Shown here: in pieces, positions 15,418 to 24,235 of the stretch
How the letters are laid out: every line of letters starts with the position of its first letter
Position numbering within the stretch: the first letter of the stretch is position 1
From: Gallionellales bacterium RIFCSPLOWO2_02_FULL_59_110
GTDB taxonomy: Bacteria; Pseudomonadota; Gammaproteobacteria; Burkholderiales; Gallionellaceae
Assembly (NCBI GenBank): GCA_001801215.1
Contig: MGXA01000027.1
Location: 1-51,012 of the forward strand
Direction of reading: 5' to 3'
DNA length: 51,012 nt
Notes under the pieces: model-generated
Told to the model about the DNA's origin: nothing
Seen by the model: only the letters and a program-made list of their open reading frames with translations
Database searches by the model: none
Program-made: the position numbers and the translations under genes

Positions 15418-17652
15418 ATGAAAACTCAATTAAACAAAGGGCAGTCGCTCCTGATGCTGGGCTGCTTTTTTGGCCTGGCAAGTGCGGCGGACGCCGCAGG
15501 GAACGGCGATATGGCAGAGCTGGATGAGGTGGTGGTGACGGCAACCAGAACTAGGGCAGCTCTCTCCGATGCGCCGGCGGCGGTAACTGTGGTCAATGCG
15601 CAGGATATAGAAACCAAAAACGTATCGCGCCTCGGCGACCTGCTGGATCAGGTTCCGAGCCTTTATTTGCGCGGCGGTGCGCTGGGCCAGTCGCAGGGCA
15701 CAATAGGGACGAGCAGCATGTCGCTGCGCGGTATCGACCAAACCAGGACGCTCATCCTGCTCGATGGGCAGCCCATCCAGGATGGTAGTTCCGGGAAAGT
15801 GAACTGGCGGGTTCCGTTCGTCGAGGATATCGCTCGCGTCGAAGTCGTGCCAGGCGCGTTCTCTTCGCTTTATGGCAGCAATGCCATCGGCGGGGTGGTC
15901 AACATCATCACAAAGCAGCCGGACAAGCGCGAGTTTACCGCCAAGATCAAGAAAGGCTGGGGCGATGCCTGTGGCGAGGATGCCAGCATTTATTTCCGCG
16001 ATAAGATGGACAACGGGCTGGGATTCGTGGGCGGACTTGGCTATCAGAAGCGCGACAGTTACGTGAACGATTTTGTCGTCAAGGCTCAGGCAGCTGGAGT
16101 GGCAGGCACGCCTGTCATCGGTGCGCAGGCGATTTCCACGAGGGAGGGCGTTCCGGCTTTTCTGGTCGGCGATCTGGGAGCTACGCCATGGAACTCCACC
16201 AACGCGACCGCAAAGCTGTTCTATGACCTGAATGCCCGCGACAAAATTTACGCCGGCGCCAATCGCCAGGAAACTAGGCAGGACTACACCCCGTTCAATA
16301 CCTATCTCAGAAATGCTGTTACCGGCGCACCGGTTTCAAGCGGGGTGCTCGGCATCGGCGGGCAGCGCGTCGCCCTGACGAACTACGATTTCACCCTTTT
16401 TTCGTTTTTGCCGCTACAGGAATCCACGACCCGGTATTTTGTCGGTTATGACGGTACGCTTGGCAATGATTACCTGCTGAAAGCCGACCTCGGTAAAATC
16501 AGGCGCAACTATAACTTCACGCTGGCAAGCCAAACCGCAACCTGGGATAGCGGCACGGGCACGCTGTCGGATACGCCGAACGATGGCCTCGACGGCACCG
16601 TTCAGTTGAGCTTCCCGGCTGGCGACAACCACTTTGTGGTAACCGGTATGGCGCTGCACAAGGATTCGGTGAATCAGCAAATCTACGCGCTGCCCAACTG
16701 GCGCGTTCCGGGTTACAGAACTGCCGTAAACAGCGGCTACAACGGCGATTCGACGACAGTTTCTATTTTCGCGCAGGACGAGATCAGCGCAACGGATACG
16801 CTCAAGATTTATCTGGGCGGGCGCTGGGACGACTGGGAAACCGAGGGCGATAATTTCAGCAATACCGCGCCGGTCGGTGCAACGCGCTATTCGGCGCGCA
16901 GCATCTCGGCCTTCAGCCCCAAGCTGTCTGCGGTGTACAAGCCATCCGAAGCGGCAATACTGCGCACTTCATTCGGCAGATCCTTCCGTGCGCCGACCAA
17001 TCAGGATCTCTACGTGACGACCACCAGCAGGGGCAGGACGACGGCGGGTGACCCCAACCTGCGGCCCGAGCGCGGCACGACCTGGGAGGTAGGCGGAGAA
17101 TTCCGCTTCACGGAGAATACCAGGACGACGGCCACCTACTACGACACCAGGTTAAGCGACCTGATTTACTTGATGCAAGTCAGTGCGACCAATTCGCTGC
17201 GCATCAATGCGGCAAAAGCTAAGGTGCGCGGCATTGAACTGGCTGTTGCGACAGAATTGGCGAACTGGCTTGAATTTTATGCTAACTATGCTTATATTGA
17301 CTCTAAAATGCTGGAAAATGCAGCAGACCCCTTGAGTGTCGGCAAGCGCTTGACCGATTCGCCAAAAAATATTGTCGGCATCGGCTTGACCGCGCAGCAG
17401 GGAAGTTGGTCCGGCACGCTGAATGCGCGTTACGTGAGCCATATATTCTGGACCGCGCAAAATACCGACATAGTGGAGGGTGTGCCGGGTAGCTATGACG
17501 CGCACACCATGGTGAACGCTAGGGTCGGCTATGCGTTCTCCCGGCAGGTGAAGGGTGCGTTAGCGGTCAACAATCTCCTTGATAAAAAGGTATTTTCCTA
17601 CTTCTTGCTGCCCGGGCGCAATGTGACGGCAGAAATCGATTTTTCTTTTTAG
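15418..17652 (+). CDS. TonB-dependent outer-membrane receptor
   Basis: A 744-residue protein with a signal peptide (about 1-24), a TonB-box-like DEVVVTATRTR near 38-48, a plug domain (RLGDLLDQVPSLYLRGG; MSLRGIDQTRTLILLDGQPI; YGSNAIGGVVNIITK), and a beta barrel ending in Phe (AEIDFSF). NPxxRPERGTTWEVG typifies the late barrel. Such receptors import scarce ligands such as metal chelates, siderophores or cobalamin with energy from TonB. I start at ATG 15418; upstream sequence to 15304 runs through the hairpin. The gene is followed after 12 bp by an FmdE-like gene and then a hemerythrin gene, which hints at a metal ligand. The ligand cannot be named from sequence. Confidence 0.92.
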   Translation: MKTQLNKGQSLLMLGCFFGLASAADAAGNGDMAELDEVVVTATRTRAALSDAPAAVTVVNAQDIETKNVSRLGDLLDQVPSLYLRGGALGQSQGTIGTSSMSLRGIDQTRTLILLDGQPIQDGSSGKVNWRVPFVEDIARVEVVPGAFSSLYGSNAIGGVVNIITKQPDKREFTAKIKKGWGDACGEDASIYFRDKMDNGLGFVGGLGYQKRDSYVNDFVVKAQAAGVAGTPVIGAQAISTREGVPAFLVGDLGATPWNSTNATAKLFYDLNARDKIYAGANRQETRQDYTPFNTYLRNAVTGAPVSSGVLGIGGQRVALTNYDFTLFSFLPLQESTTRYFVGYDGTLGNDYLLKADLGKIRRNYNFTLASQTATWDSGTGTLSDTPNDGLDGTVQLSFPAGDNHFVVTGMALHKDSVNQQIYALPNWRVPGYRTAVNSGYNGDSTTVSIFAQDEISATDTLKIYLGGRWDDWETEGDNFSNTAPVGATRYSARSISAFSPKLSAVYKPSEAAILRTSFGRSFRAPTNQDLYVTTTSRGRTTAGDPNLRPERGTTWEVGGEFRFTENTRTTATYYDTRLSDLIYLMQVSATNSLRINAAKAKVRGIELAVATELANWLEFYANYAYIDSKMLENAADPLSVGKRLTDSPKNIVGIGLTAQQGSWSGTLNARYVSHIFWTAQNTDIVEGVPGSYDAHTMVNARVGYAFSRQVKGALAVNNLLDKKVFSYFLLPGRNVTAEIDFSF

Positions 17653-17664
17653 GTACGCCGAACT

Positions 17665-18273
17665 ATGAGTCATCCGGATTTTTTTGACGAAGTCCCCAGG
17701 ATCAGCCTGTATGACCCGCTGGCCGAATTTCTCGGCGCGGCGGACGACGGGGTTCTGCAATACGGTTATTTCGATGCGGTGCGGCTGGCCGGACATTCCT
17801 GCCCGACGGTTGCCTCGGCTTACTGGTCAACTTGCAAGGCGCTGGCTTTTCTTTATCCCGATAGCATGCCGGTACGCGGAGATATCCGCGTGGAGTTCAG
17901 CCAGGACAGCACCAGCGGCGTGACAGGCGTGATAGCCAATGTCGTGAGCATGCTGACCGGCGCCACGCCGGAAACCGGCTTCAAGGGGCTTGCCGGGCGC
18001 TTCGACCGGCGGCGCCTGCTGTCTTTTGCTGTGGATATGCCGGGAGAGATGCGCTTCACCCGGCTCGATACGAACCAGTCGGTGCAGGTGGCCGCCAATT
18101 TGCAGCATGTGCCGGGTTCGCCGCGGGTATCGGAGCTGATGGCGAGTTGTTTGACCAATACGGCTACGCCGGGCGAGGTCGCCGAGTTCCGCCGGTTGTG
18201 GCAGGAACGTGTGCGCCGTATTCTGCTGGAATACGGCAACGACCCGAAGGTTTTCGTGGTGACGCCGGCCTGA
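17665..18273 (+). CDS. FmdE-like (formylmethanofuran dehydrogenase subunit E-like) protein
   Basis: A 202-residue protein without a signal peptide. The segment RLAGHSCPTVASAYW (GHSCP at 43-47) matches the GHxCP motif of the FmdE/FwdE N-terminal domain, whose Cys and His residues bind metal. Canonical FmdE often adds a C-terminal zinc ribbon; none is seen here. Bacteria with this domain generally have no formylmethanofuran dehydrogenase, so its job is unknown. It lies between a TonB receptor and a hemerythrin gene, on the same strand with gaps of 12 bp each, so metal handling is a reasonable guess. Confidence 0.7.
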   Translation: MSHPDFFDEVPRISLYDPLAEFLGAADDGVLQYGYFDAVRLAGHSCPTVASAYWSTCKALAFLYPDSMPVRGDIRVEFSQDSTSGVTGVIANVVSMLTGATPETGFKGLAGRFDRRRLLSFAVDMPGEMRFTRLDTNQSVQVAANLQHVPGSPRVSELMASCLTNTATPGEVAEFRRLWQERVRRILLEYGNDPKVFVVTPA

Positions 18274-18285
18274 TCGGAACATGGC

Positions 18286-18669
18286 ATGAAAAGAAGCGCA
18301 GCACTGCAACCCTTATCGCGCGAGCATCACACTGCCCTTACCCTGTCGAAGGCGTGCGAACGCGCGGCGCAGTCGCACGACGACGTTCTGCTGGAAGAAA
18401 CCTGCCGACGCGTCGCCCGGGCGTTTGCCGACGAACTGGAGCCGCACTTTCAGATCGAGGAGCAATCGTTTCTGCCGCTATTGCGCAGCGCGGAAAGCCA
18501 GCCGATTGTGCGGCATACCCTGGCGGATCACCGGGAGTTGCGCGCGCTGCTGGACGGCGTGCGGCGCAATGACAGCAATGCGTTGGGCAGCTTCGGCAAG
18601 CGTTTGGCGGATCATGTCCGGTTCGAAGAAAGGGTGCTTTTCCCCGCGCTTGAAGAACTGCTGCCGTGA
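18286..18669 (+). CDS. Hemerythrin/HHE-domain protein
   Basis: A 127-residue four-helix protein with the hemerythrin ligand pattern: REHH (H14/H15), EPHFQIEEQ (H54, E58), ADHRE (H82), and ADHVRFEERVLFP (H110, E114). These residues would hold a di-iron centre that binds oxygen or nitric oxide, or stores or senses iron. The size suits a stand-alone single domain. It is the third gene of the TonB-FmdE group and close to a nitrite reductase locus, so a role in NO or iron handling is plausible but inferred. Confidence 0.88.
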   Translation: MKRSAALQPLSREHHTALTLSKACERAAQSHDDVLLEETCRRVARAFADELEPHFQIEEQSFLPLLRSAESQPIVRHTLADHRELRALLDGVRRNDSNALGSFGKRLADHVRFEERVLFPALEELLP

Positions 18670-18708
18670 AGAGCCTGCCGCAATTTCAGGCTTGACCTGA
18701 ACACCGCG

Positions 18709-19155
18709 TCATTTTTCCAGAGTCCAGCTCGGGATGGCATGAACCACCATGTAATCCACCGCTGCCCTTACTTCCGCATCGGACAGCCTGGAATTGGAAC
18801 CGCGCGATGGCATTTGGCCTTTTTTGCCCCTGTAACCGTTTATGGCACGGTCATAGAGAACTTCGTTGTTCTGGGTCAGGCGTTCCTCCCAGTCTTCCTT
18901 GTTGCCGAGGCGTGGCGCGCCCTTCAGGCCGGATTTGTGGCAAATGCCGCAAGTGCTCTTGTATACCTTCTCGCCGGTTGCCAGATCGGGGGCGGCGGTT
19001 TGCGCCTTGCTCTTGTCGGGCTGGTAGACAAGCGAAACGTCCGGGGTTCTCTGCGGCGTTGGCGCAGCAGGTGTGGCGCTCGTTCCGCTTTCTTTGCCGC
19101 CGCACCCGGAAATAAGCGCAAGCAGTGCGGCGGCGATCGGTACAGTTTTTTTCAT
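18709..19155 (-). CDS. Cytochrome c5-like lipoprotein
   Basis: A 148-residue protein with a lipoprotein signal (LLALISGC, Cys18), a Pro/Thr-rich linker (about 20-55) and a cytochrome c5-type domain: CGICH at 69-73, then GLKGAPRLGNKEDWEERL, and a C-terminal DAEVRAAVDYMV with late Met candidates in GQMPSRG. It would be membrane-tethered in the periplasm and pass electrons between complexes. The ATG at 19155 has an AGAAGGA site upstream; the longer open frame to 19266 is not needed. It is convergent with the hemerythrin gene and stands alone. Confidence 0.85.
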   Translation of the reverse strand: MKKTVPIAAALLALISGCGGKESGTSATPAAPTPQRTPDVSLVYQPDKSKAQTAAPDLATGEKVYKSTCGICHKSGLKGAPRLGNKEDWEERLTQNNEVLYDRAINGYRGKKGQMPSRGSNSRLSDAEVRAAVDYMVVHAIPSWTLEK

Positions 19156-19350
19156 GTTGGTCGTCCTTCTGCTGCGATTGTAAATTGTTTGCACGCAGCT
19201 GGGAACATTTGCCATACGGACAGGCGATAGAATGCTGCATGGGCTACGATCCTGCAAGAATTGCATGATCCTGGATCGGCGGGCAAGGGTTCCTCAGCTT
19301 CATGGCGGGTTTGCCGGGTTTTACCAGGCTGATTGGGTTTTACGGAAATA

Positions 19351-20289
19351 ATGACTGCGACAAAAATTATCGATGTTGCCGTTGCGGTATTGTTGCGCGA
19401 AGACGGCGCTTTTTTGCTGGCACAGCGCCCCGCAGGCAAGGTTTACGAGGGCTACTGGGAGTTTCCGGGTGGCAAGGTCGAGGCGCGCGAAACGCCGCTG
19501 CAAGCGCTGGGCCGCGAACTGCATGAGGAGCTTGGCATTGCTGACATTGCCGCGCACCCATGGCTGACGCGGGTATTTGCCTACCCACATGCCACGGTCA
19601 GGCTGCATTTCTTTCGCGTGTTCGCCTGGCACGGCGAACCGCACGGTCGCGAAGATCAGCAATTGAGCTGGCAACTCTTGCCGCAGCTTTCCGTTGCGCC
19701 GCTGCTGCCCGCCAACGCACCGATCCTGCGCGCGCTGGAACTGCCATGCCTGTATGCGATCAGTAATGCCGCCGAATTGGGCTGCGAGGAGTTCATGCGG
19801 CGGCTGGAATGCGCGTTGCAGGACGGCTTGCGCCTGCTGCAAGTGCGCGAAAAAAATTTACCCGGAGAGGCTTTGGCGCGGTTTGCCGCGCAAGTGGTGC
19901 AACTGGCGCACCGTTATGGCGCCAAGGTGCTGGTGAATGGCGATGCGGAATTGGCGAGATGCTCGGGTGCGGACGGCGTGCAACTGACCGCGAGCCAGTT
20001 GGTTGTCTTGCGCCATCGCCCCGATGTGTCGTGGTGCGGGGCATCGTGCCATAACGCGGAGGAATTGCGTTGCGCGGCAGCACTGGGTTGCGACTTCGCG
20101 TTGCTGAGCCCGGTGTTGCCGACGCTGAGCCATCCGGGTGCGGCTCATCTTGGCTGGGAAAGATTTGCGGAAACGGTGGAAGGAGCGACGATCCCGGTGT
20201 TTGCGCTGGGCGGTTTGGCGGCGGCTGATTTGCCGGTTGCGCAGCGGCACGGTGCGCACGGCATTGCCTTGCTGCGTCAGGCCTGGTGA
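19351..20289 (+). CDS. Nudix hydrolase / thiamine-phosphate-synthase-like fusion (MutT-ThiE type)
   Basis: A 312-residue two-domain protein. The N-terminal half (about 1-130) is a MutT-like Nudix hydrolase with the box [21 protein letters not shown] ending in LGI (from about residue 36), which removes pyrophosphate from oxidised nucleotides such as 8-oxo-dGTP. The C-terminal half (about 135-312) resembles ThiE/TenI barrels ([49 protein letters not shown]). This fusion is widespread in beta- and gammaproteobacteria. The start is ATG 19351. Its last 13 bases overlap the end of yacG on the opposite strand. Confidence 0.9.
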   Translation: MTATKIIDVAVAVLLREDGAFLLAQRPAGKVYEGYWEFPGGKVEARETPLQALGRELHEELGIADIAAHPWLTRVFAYPHATVRLHFFRVFAWHGEPHGREDQQLSWQLLPQLSVAPLLPANAPILRALELPCLYAISNAAELGCEEFMRRLECALQDGLRLLQVREKNLPGEALARFAAQVVQLAHRYGAKVLVNGDAELARCSGADGVQLTASQLVVLRHRPDVSWCGASCHNAEELRCAAALGCDFALLSPVLPTLSHPGAAHLGWERFAETVEGATIPVFALGGLAAADLPVAQRHGAHGIALLRQAW

Positions 20290-20468
20290 TCGGGCGGCGA
20301 TAATTCCTGCTCGCGTTGCTCGACGCGGTATTCCTCGTTCGCCCATTTGCCCAGGTCGATCAGTTTGCAGCGTTCGCTGCAAAAGGGGCGGAAGCGGTTA
20401 TTGGCATCCCATTGATGTTCTCTGCCGCAATACGGGCAAGACACGATCGGCGGCGCTTTGGCTGGCAT
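20277..20468 (-). CDS. yacG: DNA gyrase inhibitor / zinc protein YacG
   Basis: A 63-residue protein with four zinc-binding cysteines: C11-PY-C14, then C30-SER-C34, followed by [14 protein letters not shown], the family signature. In Escherichia coli YacG binds GyrB and inhibits gyrase. It follows zapD by one base and is the last gene of the pilC-pilD-coaE-zapD-yacG run. Confidence 0.93.
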   Translation of the reverse strand: MPAKAPPIVSCPYCGREHQWDANNRFRPFCSERCKLIDLGKWANEEYRVEQREQELSPPDHQA

Positions 20469-20469
20469 A

Positions 20470-21291
20470 TTACGAAGGCAGGCTGCAAAAAGTCAGGTCA
20501 AACGGCACATCGTATTCGAACAGGGTGGTTTTCGCTGAATAATCGGCGGCGATAAAGCGGATGTTGATAGCGTATTTGTTGGCGCCGACTTCCGGTATGC
20601 ACGCCAGCTCGCTGCTCATGCTGACGCGCAGCATCTGCGCGGTACGCCCGCCCTGCATTTGCTGAAAAGTGCCGCGATGCGCGGTGAAATGATGCGTCTT
20701 GCCGCTTTCGCGCAACAGGCGCAAGATAATTGCCAAGCCGGTGCGCAAGGGCAGAAACGGAGCCAGCCAGGCTTGCAGGAATTCGCGCCGCGATGCGGCA
20801 TCCTGTGCCTGCCAGTAATGATAGGAAGGCAGATCGAATTCGCACGTGCCGCCCGGCATGATGGCGCGCTGCTTGATGCCCATCAGCCATTCGTTTTCGC
20901 GCAGAAGCTGGCCGGTTTTGCCGGGTATGGCGAGTATATCTGTGGATGCAGCGTCAATTTCCGCGAGGATGGCATCCAGCGCGTCCGGGGAAATCGCGGG
21001 GTTGTTTTGCAGCGCGGAAAGAGCGCGTTTCTGGCGTTCCAGTTCCTGCAACAGTTCCGATTTCAGGTCGGCGCGGCTGGCTACTTCGAGAATTTCAAAC
21101 AGGGTGAGCAGCGCGGCATGGTGATCCTTCCCGTTCTCGTACCCGATGAAGTGTCCCGTACGTGCGAACAAGTCCTCCAGGCGCAACAAGGTGCGCACTT
21201 TTTCGTTGAGGGGAAACTCATAGTCGATCACAGCGGCATGGGCGGATAAGTTCAATTGCGAAAGATATATGGGTTTTCCTTGTGCCGTCAA
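20470..21291 (-). CDS. zapD: Cell division protein ZapD
   Basis: A 273-residue cytoplasmic protein of the ZapD/YacF family, which cross-links FtsZ filaments in the division ring. Recognisable parts are [21 protein letters not shown] near the N-terminus, the helical middle, and [20 protein letters not shown] with [15 protein letters not shown]. It overlaps coaE by four bases (ATGA), as is usual for this gene pair. Confidence 0.94.
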   Translation of the reverse strand: MTAQGKPIYLSQLNLSAHAAVIDYEFPLNEKVRTLLRLEDLFARTGHFIGYENGKDHHAALLTLFEILEVASRADLKSELLQELERQKRALSALQNNPAISPDALDAILAEIDAASTDILAIPGKTGQLLRENEWLMGIKQRAIMPGGTCEFDLPSYHYWQAQDAASRREFLQAWLAPFLPLRTGLAIILRLLRESGKTHHFTAHRGTFQQMQGGRTAQMLRVSMSSELACIPEVGANKYAINIRFIAADYSAKTTLFEYDVPFDLTFCSLPS

Positions 21292-21914
21292 TTACTGTTT
21301 TGCATTTTCGCGGTTTCCGCGTAACGTTCATGCAGAATGGTCGCCTGTCCGGCCAGGCTGTCGAGGCCGGCATCGTTGTGTATGACATCGTCAGCCAGCC
21401 GCAGGCGGTCGGCACGCGGGGTTTGCCGGGCGATGATGGCGCGCACTTCCGCTTCGGTCAGGCTGCTGCGTCCGATGACACGCGCGATCTGGAGGTTTTC
21501 GTCGCAATCCACCACCAGCACGCGCTGCACCAGTTGCCGGAAGGTGCGGCTTTCGGGCAGCAGCGGCACGACCACGAGGATATAGGGGCTGGTTTGTAGT
21601 TCCTGCAACTGCGCCTCTGCCTGTTCGAAAATCAGGGGATGCAGAATTTGCTCCAGCCGTTGCTTGGCGGCGGCATCCGAAAAAATTAGCCCGCGCATTC
21701 TGGCACGATCCAATGCGCCGTCCGCCGTGAGGCAACTGCCTCCAAAGGCGGCGCGGATCGCCGCAATGGCTTCGCCGCCGGTTTGCGTCAGGCGGTGGGC
21801 GATGGCGTCCGTGTCGATGATGCCCGCACCATGTTCCGCGAACAACGCGGCAACGGTGCTTTTGCCGCTGCCGATCCCGCCGGTGAGCCCGACTATCTGC
21901 CTGTCCTGCTTCAT
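21288..21914 (-). CDS. coaE: Dephospho-CoA kinase
   Basis: A 208-residue kinase for the last step of coenzyme A synthesis. The P-loop GLTGGIGSGKST spans about residues 9-20, followed by the IIDTDAIAHRLT substrate region. Later, VVVPLLPES and RSSLTEAEVRAIIARQ match the family. It lies between pilD and zapD in the order common to beta- and gammaproteobacteria. Confidence 0.96.
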   Translation of the reverse strand: MKQDRQIVGLTGGIGSGKSTVAALFAEHGAGIIDTDAIAHRLTQTGGEAIAAIRAAFGGSCLTADGALDRARMRGLIFSDAAAKQRLEQILHPLIFEQAEAQLQELQTSPYILVVVPLLPESRTFRQLVQRVLVVDCDENLQIARVIGRSSLTEAEVRAIIARQTPRADRLRLADDVIHNDAGLDSLAGQATILHERYAETAKMQNSN

Positions 21915-21948
21915 GCCAATCCAGGACTTGGACGGGGGGTTGGGGGCT

Positions 21949-22818
21949 TCATGGGGCGGCGAGCAGTTGCAGGTAACTCTGCGTCAGCGTCTGCCCCCAG
22001 AACAGCGCGATCAGCCCGCCACCCGCCAGATATGGGCCGAATGGGATGGGAACGTTGCGGCCATGCTTTGCCACCACCATCAGGGCAATACCGGCCACTG
22101 CGCCTACCAGCGAGGATAATATGATGATGAGTGGCAGCAGCTGCCAGCCAAACCAGGCGCCCAGAGCCGCGAGCAGTTTGAAATCGCCGTAGCCCATGCC
22201 TTCCTTGCCGGTGGCAAGTTTAAACAGCCAGTACACGCTCCATAGCGCGAGATAGCCGAATACCGCGCCCAGCACCGCGCTTTGCAGATCGGTAAAGGTG
22301 CCGGACAGGTTGAACAGCAGGCCTGTCCAGAGCAGCGGCAGGGTGATGTCGTCGGGCAGCAGTTGCGTGTCGAAATCGATCGCCGTGAGCGCCAGCGATG
22401 CCCAGATGAACAGTAACGCGCCGGCGGCCGCCCAGCCGTAGCCGAAGTGCCAGGCCGCATAGGCGCACAGCAGGCCGCTGATCGTCTCGATGGCCGGATA
22501 GCGCGGGGAGATGGCGGCGCCGCAGCCTTTGCATTTGCCGCGCAACAGCAGATAACTAATTACCGGAATGTTTTCCCATGCGCCGATGGCGTGATTGCAA
22601 TGCGGGCAGGCGGAACGCGGAACAATGAGATTGTAGGCGGGGGCGGCTGCCGGTTCTTCGCCGCGCAGTTCGGCGCATTGCTGCCGCCAGGCAAGCTCCA
22701 TCATTTTCGGCAGGCGATGAATTACCACGTTCAAAAAGCTGCCGACCATCAGCCCGAGGATCAGACACGCGCCGGCAAAGGCGGCGGGAACCGTTTGCAG
22801 TAGTTCCAGAAAACTCAT
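21949..22818 (-). CDS. pilD: Type IV prepilin peptidase/N-methylase PilD
   Basis: A 289-residue inner-membrane enzyme that cleaves the leader of type IV pilins and methylates the new N-terminus. Two CxxC pairs in the cytoplasmic loop (SACPHC, GKCKGC) bind zinc. The two catalytic aspartates lie in TAIDFDTQLLPDD and EGMGYGDFK. About eight hydrophobic segments are visible. It follows pilC after a 118-bp repeat-bearing gap and precedes coaE. Confidence 0.95.
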   Translation of the reverse strand: MSFLELLQTVPAAFAGACLILGLMVGSFLNVVIHRLPKMMELAWRQQCAELRGEEPAAAPAYNLIVPRSACPHCNHAIGAWENIPVISYLLLRGKCKGCGAAISPRYPAIETISGLLCAYAAWHFGYGWAAAGALLFIWASLALTAIDFDTQLLPDDITLPLLWTGLLFNLSGTFTDLQSAVLGAVFGYLALWSVYWLFKLATGKEGMGYGDFKLLAALGAWFGWQLLPLIIILSSLVGAVAGIALMVVAKHGRNVPIPFGPYLAGGGLIALFWGQTLTQSYLQLLAAP

Positions 22819-22828
22819 TGGCTTGAAC

Positions 22829-22924
22829 GGGGAGTGTGGATTGGGGGGTGGGAAGTGGGCAGAACGTAATGAGAGAGTGGAAAGTCGTTACTGGTTTCCC
22901 CACTCCCCACTTCCCGCTCCCCAC
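22829..22924. repeat. Inverted-repeat element between pilC and pilD
   Basis: A G-rich arm at 22829-22859 (GGGGAGTGTGGATTGGGGGG and on) faces a C-rich arm at 22898-22924 (CCCCACTCCCCACTTCCCGC and on). The arms pair imperfectly over about 25 bases, leaving a ~38-base middle. It looks like a non-coding genomic repeat inserted between two genes that usually lie close together. Confidence 0.55.
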
Positions 22925-22936
22925 TATCTACTATCA

Positions 22937-24154
22937 TCAAACCACCGAACCCATCTTGAAGATCGGCAAGTACATCGCGACCACCATGCCGCCGATCAGC
23001 GTGCCGAGCACCACCATGATGATTGGTTCCATCAGGCTGGACAGCGCATCTACAGCATCGTCCACTTCGGCCTCATAGAAGTCGGCCACCTTGCTCAGCA
23101 TGGAATCCAGCGAACCGGCCTCTTCTCCGATCGCCACCATTTGCATCACCATGCTCGGAAATACTTCGGTGTTCTGCATCGCGACAGTCAGGCTGCTGCC
23201 GGTGGTGATTTCGCGCTGGATATATTTCGTGGCGTCGAAATACACCGCATTGCCCGCGGCTCCCGCCACCGAATCGAAGGCTTCGACCAGGGGCACGCCG
23301 GCGGCGAACATGGTGGCGAGCGTGCGGCTCCAGCGCGCGATGCTGGCCTTGCGGATCAGTTCGCCGAAAATAGGCAGCTTCAGCATCAGCCGATCCATGA
23401 CACTTTGCATTTTTTTGCTGCGTTTCCAGAAATAGAAAAACGTGTAAATCCCGCCGCCGGCCCCGCCGAAGATCGCCCACCACCATGTAACGAAAAAATC
23501 GGAAATGGCCATGATGACCAGCGTCGGCGCGGGTAAATCCGCGCCAAAATTGGTGAACAATTCCTTGAACGCGGGAATCACGAAAATCATGATCACGGCG
23601 GTGATGACGAAGGCCACCACGATAATGGCAATCGGATAAAACAGCGCGGATTTGATCTTGCTCTTGATGGCCTGAATTTTTTCCTTGTAGGTGGCCAGCC
23701 GGTCCAGCAAGGTGTCCAGAATACCGGCCGCCTCGCCCGCGCCGATCAGATTGCAATACAGATCGTCGAAGTACAGCGGGTATTTCTTGAATGCCTGCTG
23801 CAGGCTGCTGCCGGTTTCGATGTCGGTTTTGATGTCGAACAGCAGCTTTGCCACCGAGGGGTTGCTGTGCCCCTTGCCGACGATATCGAAAGCCTGCAAC
23901 ATGGGTACGCCCGATTTCATCATGGTGGCAAGCTGGCGTGTGAACAGCGAAATATCTTTTTCGGAAACTTTTTTGGTGCTGGCGCGCAGCTTTTTTACCT
24001 TGGAAACATTGATACCCTGGCGGCGCAGGGCTGAGGATACTGAGGCCTCGCCGGGCGCGCGCATCTCGCCCTTGACCAGCTTGCCGGATTTGTCCTTGCC
24101 TTCCCATAGGTAGGAATACTCTTTTGCCTTTGCTGCTTTTGGTGCGACAGCCAT
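22937..24154 (-). CDS. pilC: Type IV pilus inner-membrane platform protein PilC
   Basis: A 405-residue GspF/PilC family protein with two repeated GspF domains (about 70-195 and 275-400), each with FTRQLATMMKSGVPMLQAF-like and ARWSRTLATMFAAGVPLVEA-like openings. Three membrane segments are visible. It forms the platform for pilus assembly with the ATPases PilB and PilT. pilB is not next to it here, which is unusual; a CorC-like gene takes that place. Confidence 0.95.
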   Translation of the reverse strand: MAVAPKAAKAKEYSYLWEGKDKSGKLVKGEMRAPGEASVSSALRRQGINVSKVKKLRASTKKVSEKDISLFTRQLATMMKSGVPMLQAFDIVGKGHSNPSVAKLLFDIKTDIETGSSLQQAFKKYPLYFDDLYCNLIGAGEAAGILDTLLDRLATYKEKIQAIKSKIKSALFYPIAIIVVAFVITAVIMIFVIPAFKELFTNFGADLPAPTLVIMAISDFFVTWWWAIFGGAGGGIYTFFYFWKRSKKMQSVMDRLMLKLPIFGELIRKASIARWSRTLATMFAAGVPLVEAFDSVAGAAGNAVYFDATKYIQREITTGSSLTVAMQNTEVFPSMVMQMVAIGEEAGSLDSMLSKVADFYEAEVDDAVDALSSLMEPIIMVVLGTLIGGMVVAMYLPIFKMGSVV

Positions 24155-24235
24155 AGCGTTCCCCTTGCGTTACTTGCTAAACGTTGGCAGGCATGATGCC
24201 GAGCTTTGTGTCCATTGTAAAGCGGGAGAAACGAT

